64,000 bases of DNA from Gammaproteobacteria bacterium (GCA_016744995.1 JADGDG010000010.1:1-64000); one strand, 5' to 3'; shown: positions 17,506 to 27,802, counted from the stretch's first letter. A program made the numbers and translations. The notes: generated by a model from the letters alone, not told the origin.

Positions 17506-19536
17506 ATGTTCAAAGATACATTCAAAATTATGTTCTCAAGAAACAAGATTAAAAATACAATGTCAAAATTATACCAATTTACTTCAATTTTTATCATTAT
17601 TCTTTTTTTTACCGGATGTGGTGGTTCAAACATTATAAAAAAAGATCCCGGTAAAACAACTACTTCAACTAAAACTCAGCCTATGACTCTCGCTTTAATT
17701 GCTGCGATGAGTACTGATGAAAAACTCAAACAAGCTGAACAGCTGTTTGACTCTGCACTCTCATCAAAAGATATTGCAGAAAAAAATAATCGCCTGAGTA
17801 ATGCATTACTGATTTGCACTCAATTATTAGTCGATGCTCATCAGACTAAATTATTAAACATTCAATCCGCTTCAGAAATCTCTCTGGCACAATACGATTA
17901 CTCTCTGCAGTTGGCTCAAAAGATCATGTCACAGCTTAATGATGAGCAGCTCTCTGATGAGCAAAACAATCAATACATTCTAGCCTCTGCTGCGATTAGC
18001 TTAACTAATTACCAGACAGAAAAAACTCTGTCACAACTTAATAACGACTTTGATTCAATTCAAAACACTCAATGGTCTCTTTATTATCAAATACGTGCAA
18101 TGGCCGAATTTCAATTGGGAGAGCACTCAAAAGCAGTTAAAGCATTAATTATCAGACAGGGCTATTTGACTTCAGAACAGGCAGTTCAGGCTAATTTGAA
18201 TCTGATCTGGAATTATCTGGCTGGCGTTAATATCAGTGAGCAGATCAACATAAATAACCAGAGTGCTGTTAATGATAAACGCAGCAGCAGTGATGAGATT
18301 TATTTGGGCTGGCTTGAGCTGGCCAGAGCTCTGCGAGATTCAAAAGATCCTCAAACAATGAACCATGCTATTAATTTTTGGTTCCAGAGCTATCCTGCCC
18401 ATCCGGCAGATCGCACCTTTGTTAACAATATTCTTCAACTTCGTCAGGAATCTATTCTTCAGATCAGACATATTGCTGTTTTATTGCCTCAACAGGGTAA
18501 ATTGGCAAAACCGGCAAAAGCAATCCGAGATGGGATCATGGCTTCACATTATAAGTCATCCCTGTCTTCTAACATTCAGTTACGCTTCTATGATACCGCT
18601 AATGATGATCATATTTGGTTGACTTACCAGCAAGCTATTGATGATGGTGCAGACTTTGTCATCGGCCCATTGGCAAAAAGCAACCTTGAAGTGCTGTCTG
18701 AATCAGCTGAACTGAGCGTTCCCACACTGGCTTTAAACAGCCTTGAACAGGGTAGCGGCACATCCGTCAAACCAAATAACTTGTTTCAATTTGGACTTTC
18801 ACCTGAATCTGCCGCACGCATGGTCGCTGAAAAAGGCCGTCAGGACGGGCACTATTATGCAGCCGTTATGGTGCCTGATAATCACTGGGGAGAACGAATG
18901 AAGAAAGCTTTTTCTTCACATTGGAAAGCATCAGGCGGCATTGTCGTTGAGAGCATTGACTACAAATCAGAGCAACATGATTTTTCTGAATCAATTAAAT
19001 CCATGCTCAATATTGATGCCAGCGTATCCCGTAAAAAAGAAGTCAGCCGAACCATTGGCCGTAAGTTAGAATTTACTCCAAGAAGACGTCAGGATATTGA
19101 TATGCTGTTTATGGCTGCTCTGCCAAGACAGGCTAAACAGATCCCTCTTCAGATCATCTATCACCATGGAGAAACAATTCCTGTTTATTCAACTTCTCAT
19201 ATTGTAGCCAATTATCACAATCCACGTCGAAATATTGATATGGATGGTGTTATTTTTTCTGATATGCCCTTTTTATTAGGAGCTGTACAGAATACTGCCA
19301 GCGAGGAAAACACCTATCAGAATACTCTCTATCAACGCCTCTTTGCCATGGGTGTTGACAGTTACCAGTTAGCACCTTATGTGGATTATTTATATAAAAA
19401 TCCATCTGAATCATTCTCTGGTGACACAGGAAAAATATCGATTCATAAAGATGGTCATATAATCCGTTCACTGCCATGGGCAATATTTGATCAGGGCAAT
19501 ATAATGCTGCAAAGTATTTCAAGTAATGCTCTTTAG
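17506..19536 (+). CDS. lpoA: Penicillin-binding protein activator LpoA (LppC family) lipoprotein
   Basis: An outer-membrane lipoprotein that in E. coli activates the peptidoglycan synthase PBP1A. A hydrophobic signal ends in the lipobox FTGC. Residues about 60-300 are helical repeats of the TPR-like N domain, and residues about 315-660 form a periplasmic-binding-protein-like domain (IRHIAVLLPQQGKLAKPAKA, then DFVIGPLAKSN, then PTLALNSLEQG). Length, about 676 residues, fits the family. The start is uncertain: ATG at 17560 (MSKLYQF) gives an ordinary lipoprotein signal, while 17506 gives a longer N-terminus. It heads the lpoA-yraN-diaA-dolP block. Confidence 0.93.
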   Translation: MFKDTFKIMFSRNKIKNTMSKLYQFTSIFIIILFFTGCGGSNIIKKDPGKTTTSTKTQPMTLALIAAMSTDEKLKQAEQLFDSALSSKDIAEKNNRLSNALLICTQLLVDAHQTKLLNIQSASEISLAQYDYSLQLAQKIMSQLNDEQLSDEQNNQYILASAAISLTNYQTEKTLSQLNNDFDSIQNTQWSLYYQIRAMAEFQLGEHSKAVKALIIRQGYLTSEQAVQANLNLIWNYLAGVNISEQININNQSAVNDKRSSSDEIYLGWLELARALRDSKDPQTMNHAINFWFQSYPAHPADRTFVNNILQLRQESILQIRHIAVLLPQQGKLAKPAKAIRDGIMASHYKSSLSSNIQLRFYDTANDDHIWLTYQQAIDDGADFVIGPLAKSNLEVLSESAELSVPTLALNSLEQGSGTSVKPNNLFQFGLSPESAARMVAEKGRQDGHYYAAVMVPDNHWGERMKKAFSSHWKASGGIVVESIDYKSEQHDFSESIKSMLNIDASVSRKKEVSRTIGRKLEFTPRRRQDIDMLFMAALPRQAKQIPLQIIYHHGETIPVYSTSHIVANYHNPRRNIDMDGVIFSDMPFLLGAVQNTASEENTYQNTLYQRLFAMGVDSYQLAPYVDYLYKNPSESFSGDTGKISIHKDGHIIRSLPWAIFDQGNIMLQSISSNAL

Positions 19537-19544
19537 AAAAAATA

Positions 19545-19925
19545 ATGCTTCACCTTCTTAAGGATCATAATAAAAAAGGTCAGCAGGCAGAGGTAATTGC
19601 ACTAGATTTTTTGCAAAAAAAGGGACTGATTCAATTACAAAGCAATTTTGCATGTAAATGTGGTGAAATTGATTTAATCATGATTGATAATGAATTTTTG
19701 GTCTTTATCGAGGTCAGATATCGTAAGCGAACTCACTATGGCCACCCATTAGAAACCATTAATTATGCAAAACAAAAGAAAATCATTAATACCGTTCAAT
19801 ATTTTTTAATGAAGCACCCTGAATACAAGCATTTTCCCTGTCGCATTGATGCTATTGCAATTAATTCTCAACCCCAAACAGGCCAGGAACAAATACAATG
19901 GGTTAAAAATGCCATACAGGCATAA
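19545..19925 (+). CDS. yraN: YraN/UPF0102 family endonuclease-like protein
   Basis: A 126-residue protein with the restriction-endonuclease-like core of UPF0102: GQQAEVIALDFLQKKG, then NFACKCGEIDLIMID, then FIEVRYR, and a downstream Gln/Lys-rich helix. The E-D-ExR pattern corresponds to the catalytic residues of this fold (the family typically has EVK or EVR). The biological role is not established. It starts 8 bp after lpoA and continues the conserved lpoA-yraN-diaA-dolP order. Confidence 0.92.
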   Translation: MLHLLKDHNKKGQQAEVIALDFLQKKGLIQLQSNFACKCGEIDLIMIDNEFLVFIEVRYRKRTHYGHPLETINYAKQKKIINTVQYFLMKHPEYKHFPCRIDAIAINSQPQTGQEQIQWVKNAIQA

Positions 19926-19936
19926 AGTTTGAAGAT

Positions 19937-20584
<648 letters not shown>

Positions 20585-20620
20585 ATAACTTTTCTTCTCA
20601 TTTAAAGGCCAGAAACAACG

Positions 20621-21217
20621 ATGAAACCATTAACAGCAATTCCCTTAATTTTATTTTCCCTTTATATTCTTAGTGGTTGCACTGCAGCGGTGGTCGGTGG
20701 TGCTGTGGCAGGTACCTCAGTCGCAATGGATAATAGAACAACTGGAGATTATGTCGAAGATCAGAACATAAAAACAAAATTCGCCCACTTGTTTTATAAG
20801 GATGAAGATCTCTCAAAAAATACTCACGTTAATATTACCAGCTACAACCGCCAGGTTCTTATAACGGGTGAAACACCAGCAGAGCAGCAAAAACAAAAGC
20901 TCAGTGATATTGCCGATCAAATAAAAAATGTACGCCGATACTTCAATGAAGTTATTATCGCTCAACCAACCTCGATGAGTTCCCGGACTAATGACAGCTA
21001 TCTCACCAGTAAAATCAAAACTTCAGTTTTTACTCATATGGATGAGCTGGATGGCGCCCAGGTCAAAGTGGTGACAGAAAATGGTACCGTCTTTTTAATG
21101 GGTCTAGTGACTCGTAAGCAGGGCGAACAGATCACTGAAATCACACGCACAACCAATGGGGTAAAACGAGTCATTAAATTATTTGAATACCCTAATCCTA
21201 CTGACAACAAGATCTAA
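20621..21217 (+). CDS. dolP: BON-domain outer-membrane lipoprotein DolP (YraP)
   Basis: A 198-residue lipoprotein with signal peptide and lipobox LSGC (residues about 17-20), followed by two BON domains. The first is in the region DYVEDQNIKTKFAHLFYKDE to about residue 110, the second in SYLTSKIKTSVFTHMDELDG to about residue 190. In E. coli DolP binds anionic phospholipid at division sites and supports outer-membrane integrity and BAM function. It closes the lpoA-yraN-diaA-dolP block, 37 bp after diaA. Confidence 0.93.
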   Translation: MKPLTAIPLILFSLYILSGCTAAVVGGAVAGTSVAMDNRTTGDYVEDQNIKTKFAHLFYKDEDLSKNTHVNITSYNRQVLITGETPAEQQKQKLSDIADQIKNVRRYFNEVIIAQPTSMSSRTNDSYLTSKIKTSVFTHMDELDGAQVKVVTENGTVFLMGLVTRKQGEQITEITRTTNGVKRVIKLFEYPNPTDNKI

Positions 21218-21234
21218 TAGCTGTTCATATTTCA

Positions 21235-22614
21235 ATGATGCAAAAAGAGTTTCTTGCTCAGTTAAAACAACTCATCCATGTTGATGATCGGATCACTGAA
21301 GCCTCTCAGTGCTGGAGTTATGGCTACGATAATAGCCGACTCCATGCTTTACCTGAAGCAGTCATTTTTGCCCGCAATCACCAGCAGATTGTCAAACTTG
21401 TTAAGCTCTGTCGAAAGTATCGGGTAGCTGTCATTAGTCGTGGTGCAGGAACTGGAACAACGGGTGCAACCGTCCCTTCTAACGGCGGTATCATTCTCTC
21501 ATTCGAACATATGAATAAAATTCTGGAAATTGATCCAGCTAATCGTTTAATTTCCGCTGAACCCGGTGTAACCAACCAGCAAATTCAGGAAGCCGCAAAA
21601 TTACATGGTTTTTTCTGGGCTCCAGATCCGACCAGCAGCAAAGTCTGCACCATTGGCGGTAATCTGGCCTATAATTCAGCAGGGCCAAGAGCCGTTAAAT
21701 ATGGCACAACTCGTGATAATGTATTACAACTCACTCTGGTAACCGGTAAGGGTGATACTCTCCATACTGGAGTAAAAACCACAAAGGGAGTGGTTGGTTA
21801 TGACTTAACCCGATTATTAATCGGCTCTGAAGGCACTCTTGGTATTATCACTCAGGCCACCTTGAAGCTGCTGCCCATTGCCGCCGATAAGCGTACATTG
21901 CAAATTTCCTATGATTCGATTCACAGTGCTGCACAAGCAGTCTCTTCGATTATGGCACAGCCTGTCACCCCATGCGCATTAGAATTTATTGACAAAAATG
22001 CCATTGAAATGATCCGCGAGTATTCATCAGCCCAATTACCACGCAATGCTGGTGCCATGTTGATGGTTGAAATTGACGGCAGTAAAAAAGCTCTGGTTGA
22101 GGGGCTTGAATCCATTATTTCAGCTGCAAAAAATAATGGCTGTCTGGAAATAAAACAGGCTCAATCAGAACAGGAAATTAAGGCACTCTGGGATACCCGA
22201 AAAGCTTTGTCTCCTGCATTAAGAAAAATTGCGCCTAAAAAAATTAATGAGGATGTTGTTGTCCCGGTTTCACGAATTCCTGAATTAATTGATGGTCTTG
22301 ATACGCTTTCACAAAAATATGGGATCCCAATCGTTAATTTTGGCCATGCTGGAAATGGCAATATTCATGTTAATCTGCTCACTGATCCAGAGGATGCTCA
22401 ATTACTCATTAAAGCGACTGATTGCCTGGAGGAAGTTTTTCAGCTGGTGCTGGATTTGGAAGGGACACTTTCCGGGGAGCATGGCATTGGACTGGTTAAA
22501 AAAGAATATGTCAGTAAAGAACTGGATGAAGTGAGTCTAAACTACATGAAAGCCATCAAACAGCAATTCGATCCTGATAACATTTTGAATCCAGGAAAGA
22601 GTTTTCCTGATTGA
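21235..22614 (+). CDS. FAD-linked oxidase, GlcD/D-lactate dehydrogenase type
   Basis: A 459-residue VAO/PCMH-type flavoprotein. The N-terminal FAD domain carries SRGAGTGTTGATVPS and SEGTLGIITQATLKLLP, and the C-terminal FAD-oxidase domain carries NFGHAGNGNIHVNLL and the signature LSGEHGIGLVKKEYV. These are typical of glycolate oxidase subunit GlcD and of D-2-hydroxyacid dehydrogenases. No GlcE or GlcF partner follows, so a stand-alone D-lactate or D-2-hydroxyglutarate-type dehydrogenase is likely. The substrate cannot be set from sequence. It starts 17 bp after dolP. Confidence 0.9.
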   Translation: MMQKEFLAQLKQLIHVDDRITEASQCWSYGYDNSRLHALPEAVIFARNHQQIVKLVKLCRKYRVAVISRGAGTGTTGATVPSNGGIILSFEHMNKILEIDPANRLISAEPGVTNQQIQEAAKLHGFFWAPDPTSSKVCTIGGNLAYNSAGPRAVKYGTTRDNVLQLTLVTGKGDTLHTGVKTTKGVVGYDLTRLLIGSEGTLGIITQATLKLLPIAADKRTLQISYDSIHSAAQAVSSIMAQPVTPCALEFIDKNAIEMIREYSSAQLPRNAGAMLMVEIDGSKKALVEGLESIISAAKNNGCLEIKQAQSEQEIKALWDTRKALSPALRKIAPKKINEDVVVPVSRIPELIDGLDTLSQKYGIPIVNFGHAGNGNIHVNLLTDPEDAQLLIKATDCLEEVFQLVLDLEGTLSGEHGIGLVKKEYVSKELDEVSLNYMKAIKQQFDPDNILNPGKSFPD

Positions 22615-22630
22615 AAGAATATAAAAATAA

Positions 22631-22664
22631 TTTTGAATGCTGAATTTTAATCAAGCATTCAAAA
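22631..22664 (-). terminator. Hairpin between the FAD oxidase gene and sspB
   Basis: A perfect 11-bp stem (ttttgaatgct at 22631-22641, agcattcaaaa at 22654-22664). On the minus strand it lies just after the sspB stop and is followed by a T-rich stretch, so it best fits termination of sspA-sspB. It may work in both directions between the convergent genes. Confidence 0.6.
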
Positions 22665-22682
22665 CTGCTCCTTATGAAAGCT

Positions 22683-23087
22683 CTATTTAACCAGGGTCAA
22701 ATGGGGCTTTTGCGCAGGCGCTTCTTTTTTGCTTCCTTTACCTGGATCGGGAGTGGGTGAGAGCGGCTCGTTGTCATCGCCTTCTTCGGGAAACATCATG
22801 CCCCTGCCATTTTCCTTTGAGTACAAGGCCAGTGTTGCCATAATAGGTACATTTACTATCATGGGTTTACCGCCAAAGCGAGCATTAAAACTAACACCAT
22901 CATTGGTTAACTCTAAATCACGTGTCGCGGTCAAACTAATGTTCAGGATAATTTTACCATCCTGAACATGCTCTATCGGAACAATAACATCCTCTGCTTC
23001 AGCATCAACAAGAAGGTAAGGAGTTTGCTCATTATCAATAAGCCAGTCATAAATTGCACGCAATAAATAAGGGCGACTCGGAGTCAT
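22683..23087 (-). CDS. sspB: ClpXP specificity-enhancing factor SspB
   Basis: The adaptor that tethers ssrA-tagged and other substrates to ClpXP. The 134-residue protein has the family start SRPYLLRAIYDWLIDNEQTP followed by YLLVDAE, the central FNARFGGKPMIVNVPI, and a variable linker ending in the conserved ClpX-docking tail PHLTLVK. It is encoded directly after sspA on the same strand, as in most beta- and gammaproteobacteria. Confidence 0.96.
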   Translation of the reverse strand: MTPSRPYLLRAIYDWLIDNEQTPYLLVDAEAEDVIVPIEHVQDGKIILNISLTATRDLELTNDGVSFNARFGGKPMIVNVPIMATLALYSKENGRGMMFPEEGDDNEPLSPTPDPGKGSKKEAPAQKPHLTLVK

Positions 23088-23216
23088 AAATAACCTGTTT
23101 CTTCATTAAACCTAAAGCAGTGATAGTGTCTTAGGTATAAAAATAATTTCCCGTTATTATAATATTAATTCAAGATTATAATAACGGGCATCTAAAGCAG
23201 AATTTCAAAGATTTGC

Positions 23217-23849
23217 CTAGGTAATAATTTCCATGTCTTCTTCAACATCAGAGAGGCTTTCCTGAAATGATTCCCTTTCAAATAGGCGTTGAGCATACTG
23301 AGTTACTGCAAGAGCCGACTCAGGAAGTTCGATGCACATTTCATTTAAACGCCATAAAATAGGTGCCAGAGCACAATCAACCAGAGTAAATTCATCGGAC
23401 ATAAAGTATGCTTTTTGCTCAAACACCGGGGCAATAACCGTTAGACTTTCACGCAACTCTTTTCTTTGCTTGACGCCTTGTTTTTCTGTTTTTCCAATCA
23501 ATTTTTCAACCAGTGGATCCCAGTCTTTTTTAATTCGAATTAACAGCATCTTTAATTTAGCACGATTAACCGGATCAACTGGCATCAGAGGCGGGTGAGG
23601 AAAACGCTCATCCAGATACTCCATAATCAATTGGGCATCATACAAGACCAGATCTCGATCCACTAAAGTTGGTGCAGTATTATAAGGATTTAAATCAATT
23701 AAATCTTCTGGCAGATTATCTGCCTCAACATTAACAATCTCATGGTTAATGCCTTTTTCAGCTAAAACCATTCTAACTCGATGACTCAAAAGATCGTTCC
23801 CATCTGAAAAAAGGGTCATTATTGATCTTCTGTTAGTAAGTTGAGTCAT
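23217..23849 (-). CDS. sspA: Stringent starvation protein A
   Basis: An RNA-polymerase-associated protein of the glutathione S-transferase fold that affects transcription in stationary phase and acid stress. The N-terminal thioredoxin-like domain begins RRSIMTLFSDGNDLLSHRVR, and the C-terminal helical domain carries DCALAPILWRL. GSTs bind glutathione at a residue that SspA proteins lack. The ATG at 23849 (MTQLTNRRS) is preceded by GGAGG and is preferred over 23870. It precedes sspB and lies downstream of petABC on the same strand. Confidence 0.95.
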   Translation of the reverse strand: MTQLTNRRSIMTLFSDGNDLLSHRVRMVLAEKGINHEIVNVEADNLPEDLIDLNPYNTAPTLVDRDLVLYDAQLIMEYLDERFPHPPLMPVDPVNRAKLKMLLIRIKKDWDPLVEKLIGKTEKQGVKQRKELRESLTVIAPVFEQKAYFMSDEFTLVDCALAPILWRLNEMCIELPESALAVTQYAQRLFERESFQESLSDVEEDMEIIT

Positions 23850-23973
23850 AGTTCCTCCGTAGGAAATCATAAACGCAAACAGGGGGCATGGAAGCCCCCC
23901 TTAAATATTCGCTCTCTCCTCTTCTTTTTATTAAAAATATCAAAAAAGGAGAATCATTTTGTCAAAGTCCTCA

Positions 23974-24005
23974 AGAGACAGGCATATAAATAATAACCTG
24001 TCTCT
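23974..24005 (-). terminator. Hairpin downstream of petC
   Basis: A 9-bp perfect inverted repeat (agagacagg at 23974-23982, cctgtctct at 23997-24005) lies about 45 bp after the petC stop. The T-run expected of an intrinsic terminator is poor, so it may be a weak terminator or an mRNA 3'-end stabiliser. A second, GC-rich hairpin (23881-23901) lies closer to sspA. Confidence 0.45.
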
Positions 24006-24048
24006 GGACTATCATATAAACATTTATAGCAGCCATTAGCATTAAAGG

Positions 24049-24786
24049 CTAGTGAACATCTTTCCAGTAATCTTTCTTCATTGCATAAGCAATGCCGAAG
24101 AAGACAAACAAAAAGATCAGAACATAGATACCTAAAGACTTACGATAGCTCTGGTTTGGCTCACCAATATAAGCCAGAAAAGCAACCAGATCACGGATCA
24201 TAGTATCAAATTCTTCTGGTGCCATAGTGCCTTTTTCAACAACTTCAAGACCTTCCATGACTCTTTCGCCATTTACCTCTTTATAGACTGCCTTTTTAAT
24301 GCCTTCCTGTTTCCAGAAAATATTAGGCATACCAACATCTTTAAAAATCGCATTGTTATGACCGGTAGTCTTAGTCGGATCAGCATAGAAGCTGATTAAA
24401 TAAGTATATAACCAGTCCACACCTCTTGAACGAGCCACTAAAGACAAGTCAGGAGGAACTGCACCAAAAGCTTCTTTGGAATAGTCTTCCGTCATAACGG
24501 CTGTCATTGTTGAACCAAACTTGACTCCGAGATGATTTAAATTATCCATCACTTCAGATTCAGTCATACCCAGATCAGTTGCAACACGATTAAAGCGCAC
24601 AAATTTTGCTGAGTGGCAACTTAAACAATAATCAGTGAAAACTTTTGCACCACGCTGCAGTGAAGCCATATCTGTGACATCGACATTTGCGGGTGATTTT
24701 GGATATCCACCACCACTGGCCATTGTCAGGCCAGTACTTAACATTGCTATTGTAGTTAATAGCAGAACCAGGATTGTTTTTTTCAT
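24049..24786 (-). CDS. petC: Ubiquinol-cytochrome c reductase, cytochrome c1 subunit
   Basis: The c-type cytochrome of the bc1 complex. It takes electrons from the Rieske cluster and passes them to soluble cytochromes. A cleavable signal peptide (MKKTILVLLLTTIAMLSTGL, then TMAS) is followed by the heme c attachment motif CLSCH, a central PPDLSLVARSRG segment and a C-terminal membrane anchor near the end (LGIYVLIFLFVFFGIAYAM). The ATG at 24786 is chosen because it begins the signal peptide and overlaps the petB stop as ATGA. Longer frames upstream are spurious. Last gene of petABC. Confidence 0.96.
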   Translation of the reverse strand: MKKTILVLLLTTIAMLSTGLTMASGGGYPKSPANVDVTDMASLQRGAKVFTDYCLSCHSAKFVRFNRVATDLGMTESEVMDNLNHLGVKFGSTMTAVMTEDYSKEAFGAVPPDLSLVARSRGVDWLYTYLISFYADPTKTTGHNNAIFKDVGMPNIFWKQEGIKKAVYKEVNGERVMEGLEVVEKGTMAPEEFDTMIRDLVAFLAYIGEPNQSYRKSLGIYVLIFLFVFFGIAYAMKKDYWKDVH

Positions 24787-26024
24787 TTCATTGTCACCCT
24801 TTCTGGAACTGGTTTGTTTTTCTCCAACTTCGTATAAATCGGCATCAATAAGAAGAAAGCAAAATAGTAAGCAGTACAAATCTGAGCTAGCAGAGTACGG
24901 CCATCAGTTGGCGCCAAAGTACCTAAAACACCCAGAATAATAAAAGTAATAACAAAGATTGCTAACAATATTTTATACCAGCCTGCACGATAACGGATTG
25001 ACTTAACAGGATTACGATCCAGCCATGGCAAGAAAAACAGGATCACAATCGATGCACCCATTGCAATAACACCAGGAAATGCCGAACCAGCAATACTTGG
25101 AACCGCACGCAGTACAGAATAATAGGGCGTGAAATACCAGACCGGGGCAATATGCTCAGGTGTCTTCAGAGGGTTAGCAGGTTCAAAGTTAGCATGCTCA
25201 AGGAAGTAACCAAACATCTCAGGCATAAAGAACACTACAATTGAAAAGAACATCAAAAAGACAATCACACCAACAATATCTTTAACAGAATAGTAGGGGT
25301 GAAAAGGAATGCCATCTTTAGGAACACCATTTTCATCTTTGTTTTTCTTGATTTCAACACCATCCGGATTGTTAGAACCTACCTGGTGTAAAGCAACGAT
25401 ATGAGCAAAAATCAAACCAATCAGAATTAAAGGAATGGCTGCAACATGTAAGGAAAAGAAGCGGTTTAGTGTCGCATCACCAATAACAAAATCACCACGA
25501 ACCCAGATACTCAAGTCTTCACCAACAAAAGGTATGGCGCTGACCAGATTAATAATCACCTGAGCTCCCCAGAAAGACATCTGTCCCCAGGGTAGTAAGT
25601 AACCCATAAAACCTTCGGCCATCAATGCCAGGAAGATCAACATTCCAAAAATCCAGATTAACTCACGAGGCTTTTTATAAGAGCCGTAGAGTAAAGCACG
25701 GAACATGTGTAAATAAACCACAATAAAGAACGCTGAAGCACCGGTAGAGTGGAAATAGCGAATTAACCAGCCCCATTCCACATCACGCATAATGCCCATT
25801 TCAACTGATTGAAAAGCCAGGGCAGTATCAGGCTTATAAAACATGGTCAAAAAGACACCGGAAAGGATTTGAATCACTAAAACCATAAAGGCTAAGGAGC
25901 CAAAGAAGTACCAGAAATTGAAATTCTTGGGTGTATAGTATTTTGCAAGATGTTTTTCCCACGTTACCGTGGCAGGATAACGGGCGTCAATCCAGCCCAT
26001 CACACCATTCGATTTTTGTTCCAT
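24783..26024 (-). CDS. petB: Ubiquinol-cytochrome c reductase, cytochrome b subunit
   Basis: The membrane core of the bc1 complex, which holds two b hemes and the quinol oxidation and reduction sites. The 413-residue protein has the b-type helices with paired histidines (WLIRYFHSTGASAFFIVVYLH and SLHVAAIPLILIG), the fused C-terminal half with the Qo-site PEWY-like motif (here PVWYFTPYYSVLR), and about eight transmembrane helices. The ATG overlaps the petA stop (TAATG) and the stop overlaps petC (ATGA), showing tight translational coupling. Confidence 0.97.
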   Translation of the reverse strand: MEQKSNGVMGWIDARYPATVTWEKHLAKYYTPKNFNFWYFFGSLAFMVLVIQILSGVFLTMFYKPDTALAFQSVEMGIMRDVEWGWLIRYFHSTGASAFFIVVYLHMFRALLYGSYKKPRELIWIFGMLIFLALMAEGFMGYLLPWGQMSFWGAQVIINLVSAIPFVGEDLSIWVRGDFVIGDATLNRFFSLHVAAIPLILIGLIFAHIVALHQVGSNNPDGVEIKKNKDENGVPKDGIPFHPYYSVKDIVGVIVFLMFFSIVVFFMPEMFGYFLEHANFEPANPLKTPEHIAPVWYFTPYYSVLRAVPSIAGSAFPGVIAMGASIVILFFLPWLDRNPVKSIRYRAGWYKILLAIFVITFIILGVLGTLAPTDGRTLLAQICTAYYFAFFLLMPIYTKLEKNKPVPERVTMK

Positions 26025-26632
26025 TATGCGTTACTCCCATCTTGACCAATCAGGATCACCGTGTCACTCTCATATTTATAAGGAGGTACTGGCAAGTTTG
26101 TTGGTGCTGGCATTGACGAATAAACTCGACCAGACAAATCATAAATTGAACCATGACAAGGGCAGAAGAAGCCACCTTTCCAGCTGTCACCCAGAGAGCC
26201 GGCAAATGGATTATTTAAGTCAGGTACATATTTAGGGGCACAACCCAGGTGGGTACAGACGCCTTCCATCACCGATATTTTGGTATGCTGATCATAAGAA
26301 CGACCTGGATTTTTACAATACTCAGGTTGTTTTGAAGAATCTGAATTCGCATCAGCTAACATGTCAGTATCAGACTCTAATACTTTCATGCTCTCATCAG
26401 TTCGATTCAATATGTAAACTGGCTTACCTCGCCACTCTACAGTAATCATTTGCCCTTCTTCAAGCTTGCTGATATCAGCAAGTACTGGTGCTCCAGCCGC
26501 TAAAGCTTTAGCGCTTGGATTCCAGGATTTGATGAAGGGTACAGCGACAAAACCGGCGCCAACAGCACCGACCACAGAAGTGGCGGCAACCAGAAGACGG
26601 CGTTTGCTATTATTTACAGCGTCTGCACTCAT
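26024..26632 (-). CDS. petA: Ubiquinol-cytochrome c reductase, Rieske iron-sulfur subunit
   Basis: The [2Fe-2S] subunit of the bc1 complex. An N-terminal twin-residue region followed by a hydrophobic anchor (RRLLVAATSVVGAVGAGFVA) fits a Tat-type signal anchor. The Rieske cluster boxes are CTHLGCAP and CPCHGSIYD. The length of 202 residues is normal. A GGGAG motif precedes the ATG. It is the first gene of petABC, so the promoter must lie in the 385-bp region upstream. Confidence 0.97.
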   Translation of the reverse strand: MSADAVNNSKRRLLVAATSVVGAVGAGFVAVPFIKSWNPSAKALAAGAPVLADISKLEEGQMITVEWRGKPVYILNRTDESMKVLESDTDMLADANSDSSKQPEYCKNPGRSYDQHTKISVMEGVCTHLGCAPKYVPDLNNPFAGSLGDSWKGGFFCPCHGSIYDLSGRVYSSMPAPTNLPVPPYKYESDTVILIGQDGSNA

Positions 26633-27017
26633 TTACTTAACTCCCAAATATAAGATCTTAACCCGCCCCAAGTGACCAAAACAGGATCTGTTTCAGCCTT
26701 TGTAAATCATGCATTTCAAGTCGCATAATCCATGTGAAGAGTGTTACTACTCTTTATTCGATACCGAAAAAATTTGCAATATTTTCTTAGATGTAGGGGA
26801 TAATATCAAGAACAATTTCATTATTTGCTAATTAAGCTGATATTTATCAGCATATAGTTGCTAAATTCAGCAAATGTGTAGAAAAAAGACGAGATAGCTA
26901 AGTACATATTTATCACGAGTGATTATCATTTAACAATACTAATTATTCACTTTTTTCTTGTTTTTTTATCCAATATTCTGATTGTACCATCTAGCGTCCA
27001 GCCATAGGTGATTGCAG
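26633..27017. other. Intergenic region upstream of petABC with adjacent small palindromes
   Basis: No gene is visible. The region lies 5' of petA and 3' of the Nif3-family gene, both on the minus strand, and should contain the petABC promoter. Two neighbouring short palindromes, at 26836-26851 (gctgatatttatcagc) and 26858-26873 (ttgctaaattcagcaa), could be operator sites. No known consensus is matched well enough to name a regulator. Confidence 0.4.
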
Positions 27018-27761
27018 CTAAATCGGGTTGAAAATATCAATAAATTCATGTTCAAGTCCAAAATGATTTGCCAGGTGTTCAGCAAGCGCTTTCACGCCGT
27101 ATCGTTCCGTTGCATGATGCCCGGCAGCAAAATAGTGCAGCTTGTTTTCTTTAGCAATATGCCAGGTATTTTCAGACACTTCACCACTGATAAAGGCATC
27201 AACACCCTGCTCTATTGCCTCTTCAATATAACTTTGCGCCGCTCCAGTACACAGTGCAACTCGTGAAATAGTTCGCTCTGCTTCAATGTGCAGAGGCTCT
27301 CTGTGTAAGGTTTTAGAAAGTAATTGTTTGAAATCATTTCCTGTCTGGTTTTTTATTTTACCCCGGACGGCTATTTCATAGTCGGCAAAAAAACCTTCCA
27401 CTGAAATGCCGAGTTTCTGCGCAAGCAAAATATTATTACCCAACTTTTTATGGGCATCCAGCGGTAAATGGTAGGCAAGCAAATTCATATCATGGGTCAA
27501 AATAGATCTCAGACGTTTTTTTTTAATACCGGTTAATACCATATTTTCACCCTTCCAGAAGAAACCATGGTGGACAAGCAATAAATCAGCCTGACTCTCA
27601 ATTGCCGCATCAATTAAGGCCTGACTGGCAGTTACCCCGGAAATAATTTTTTTAATTGTACATTTTCCTTCAACCTGAAGGCCATTTGGACAGTAATCCT
27701 TAAATGCACTGATTCCAAGTAGTTCATCACAATAAGCAACTAACTCAACCCGATTTACCAT
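27018..27761 (-). CDS. Nif3-like dinuclear metal centre protein (YbgI family)
   Basis: A 247-residue protein of the Nif3/YbgI/GTP-cyclohydrolase-1-type-2 family, which forms ring-shaped hexamers with a two-metal site. Metal-ligand motifs are visible: LLVHHGFFW near residue 65, and a C-terminal AGHHATERYGV. The physiological function of the family remains unsettled. I choose the ATG at 27761 (MVNRVELVAYCDELLGI), which matches the usual N-terminus. The longer frame would overlap the divergent protease gene. In several gammaproteobacteria this gene neighbours a DegS/AlgW-type protease and the bc1 genes, as here. Confidence 0.9.
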   Translation of the reverse strand: MVNRVELVAYCDELLGISAFKDYCPNGLQVEGKCTIKKIISGVTASQALIDAAIESQADLLLVHHGFFWKGENMVLTGIKKKRLRSILTHDMNLLAYHLPLDAHKKLGNNILLAQKLGISVEGFFADYEIAVRGKIKNQTGNDFKQLLSKTLHREPLHIEAERTISRVALCTGAAQSYIEEAIEQGVDAFISGEVSENTWHIAKENKLHYFAAGHHATERYGVKALAEHLANHFGLEHEFIDIFNPI

Positions 27762-27802
27762 ATATTCCTCGACTGATGACTGGCTTTGTGTAAAATATCT
27801 GA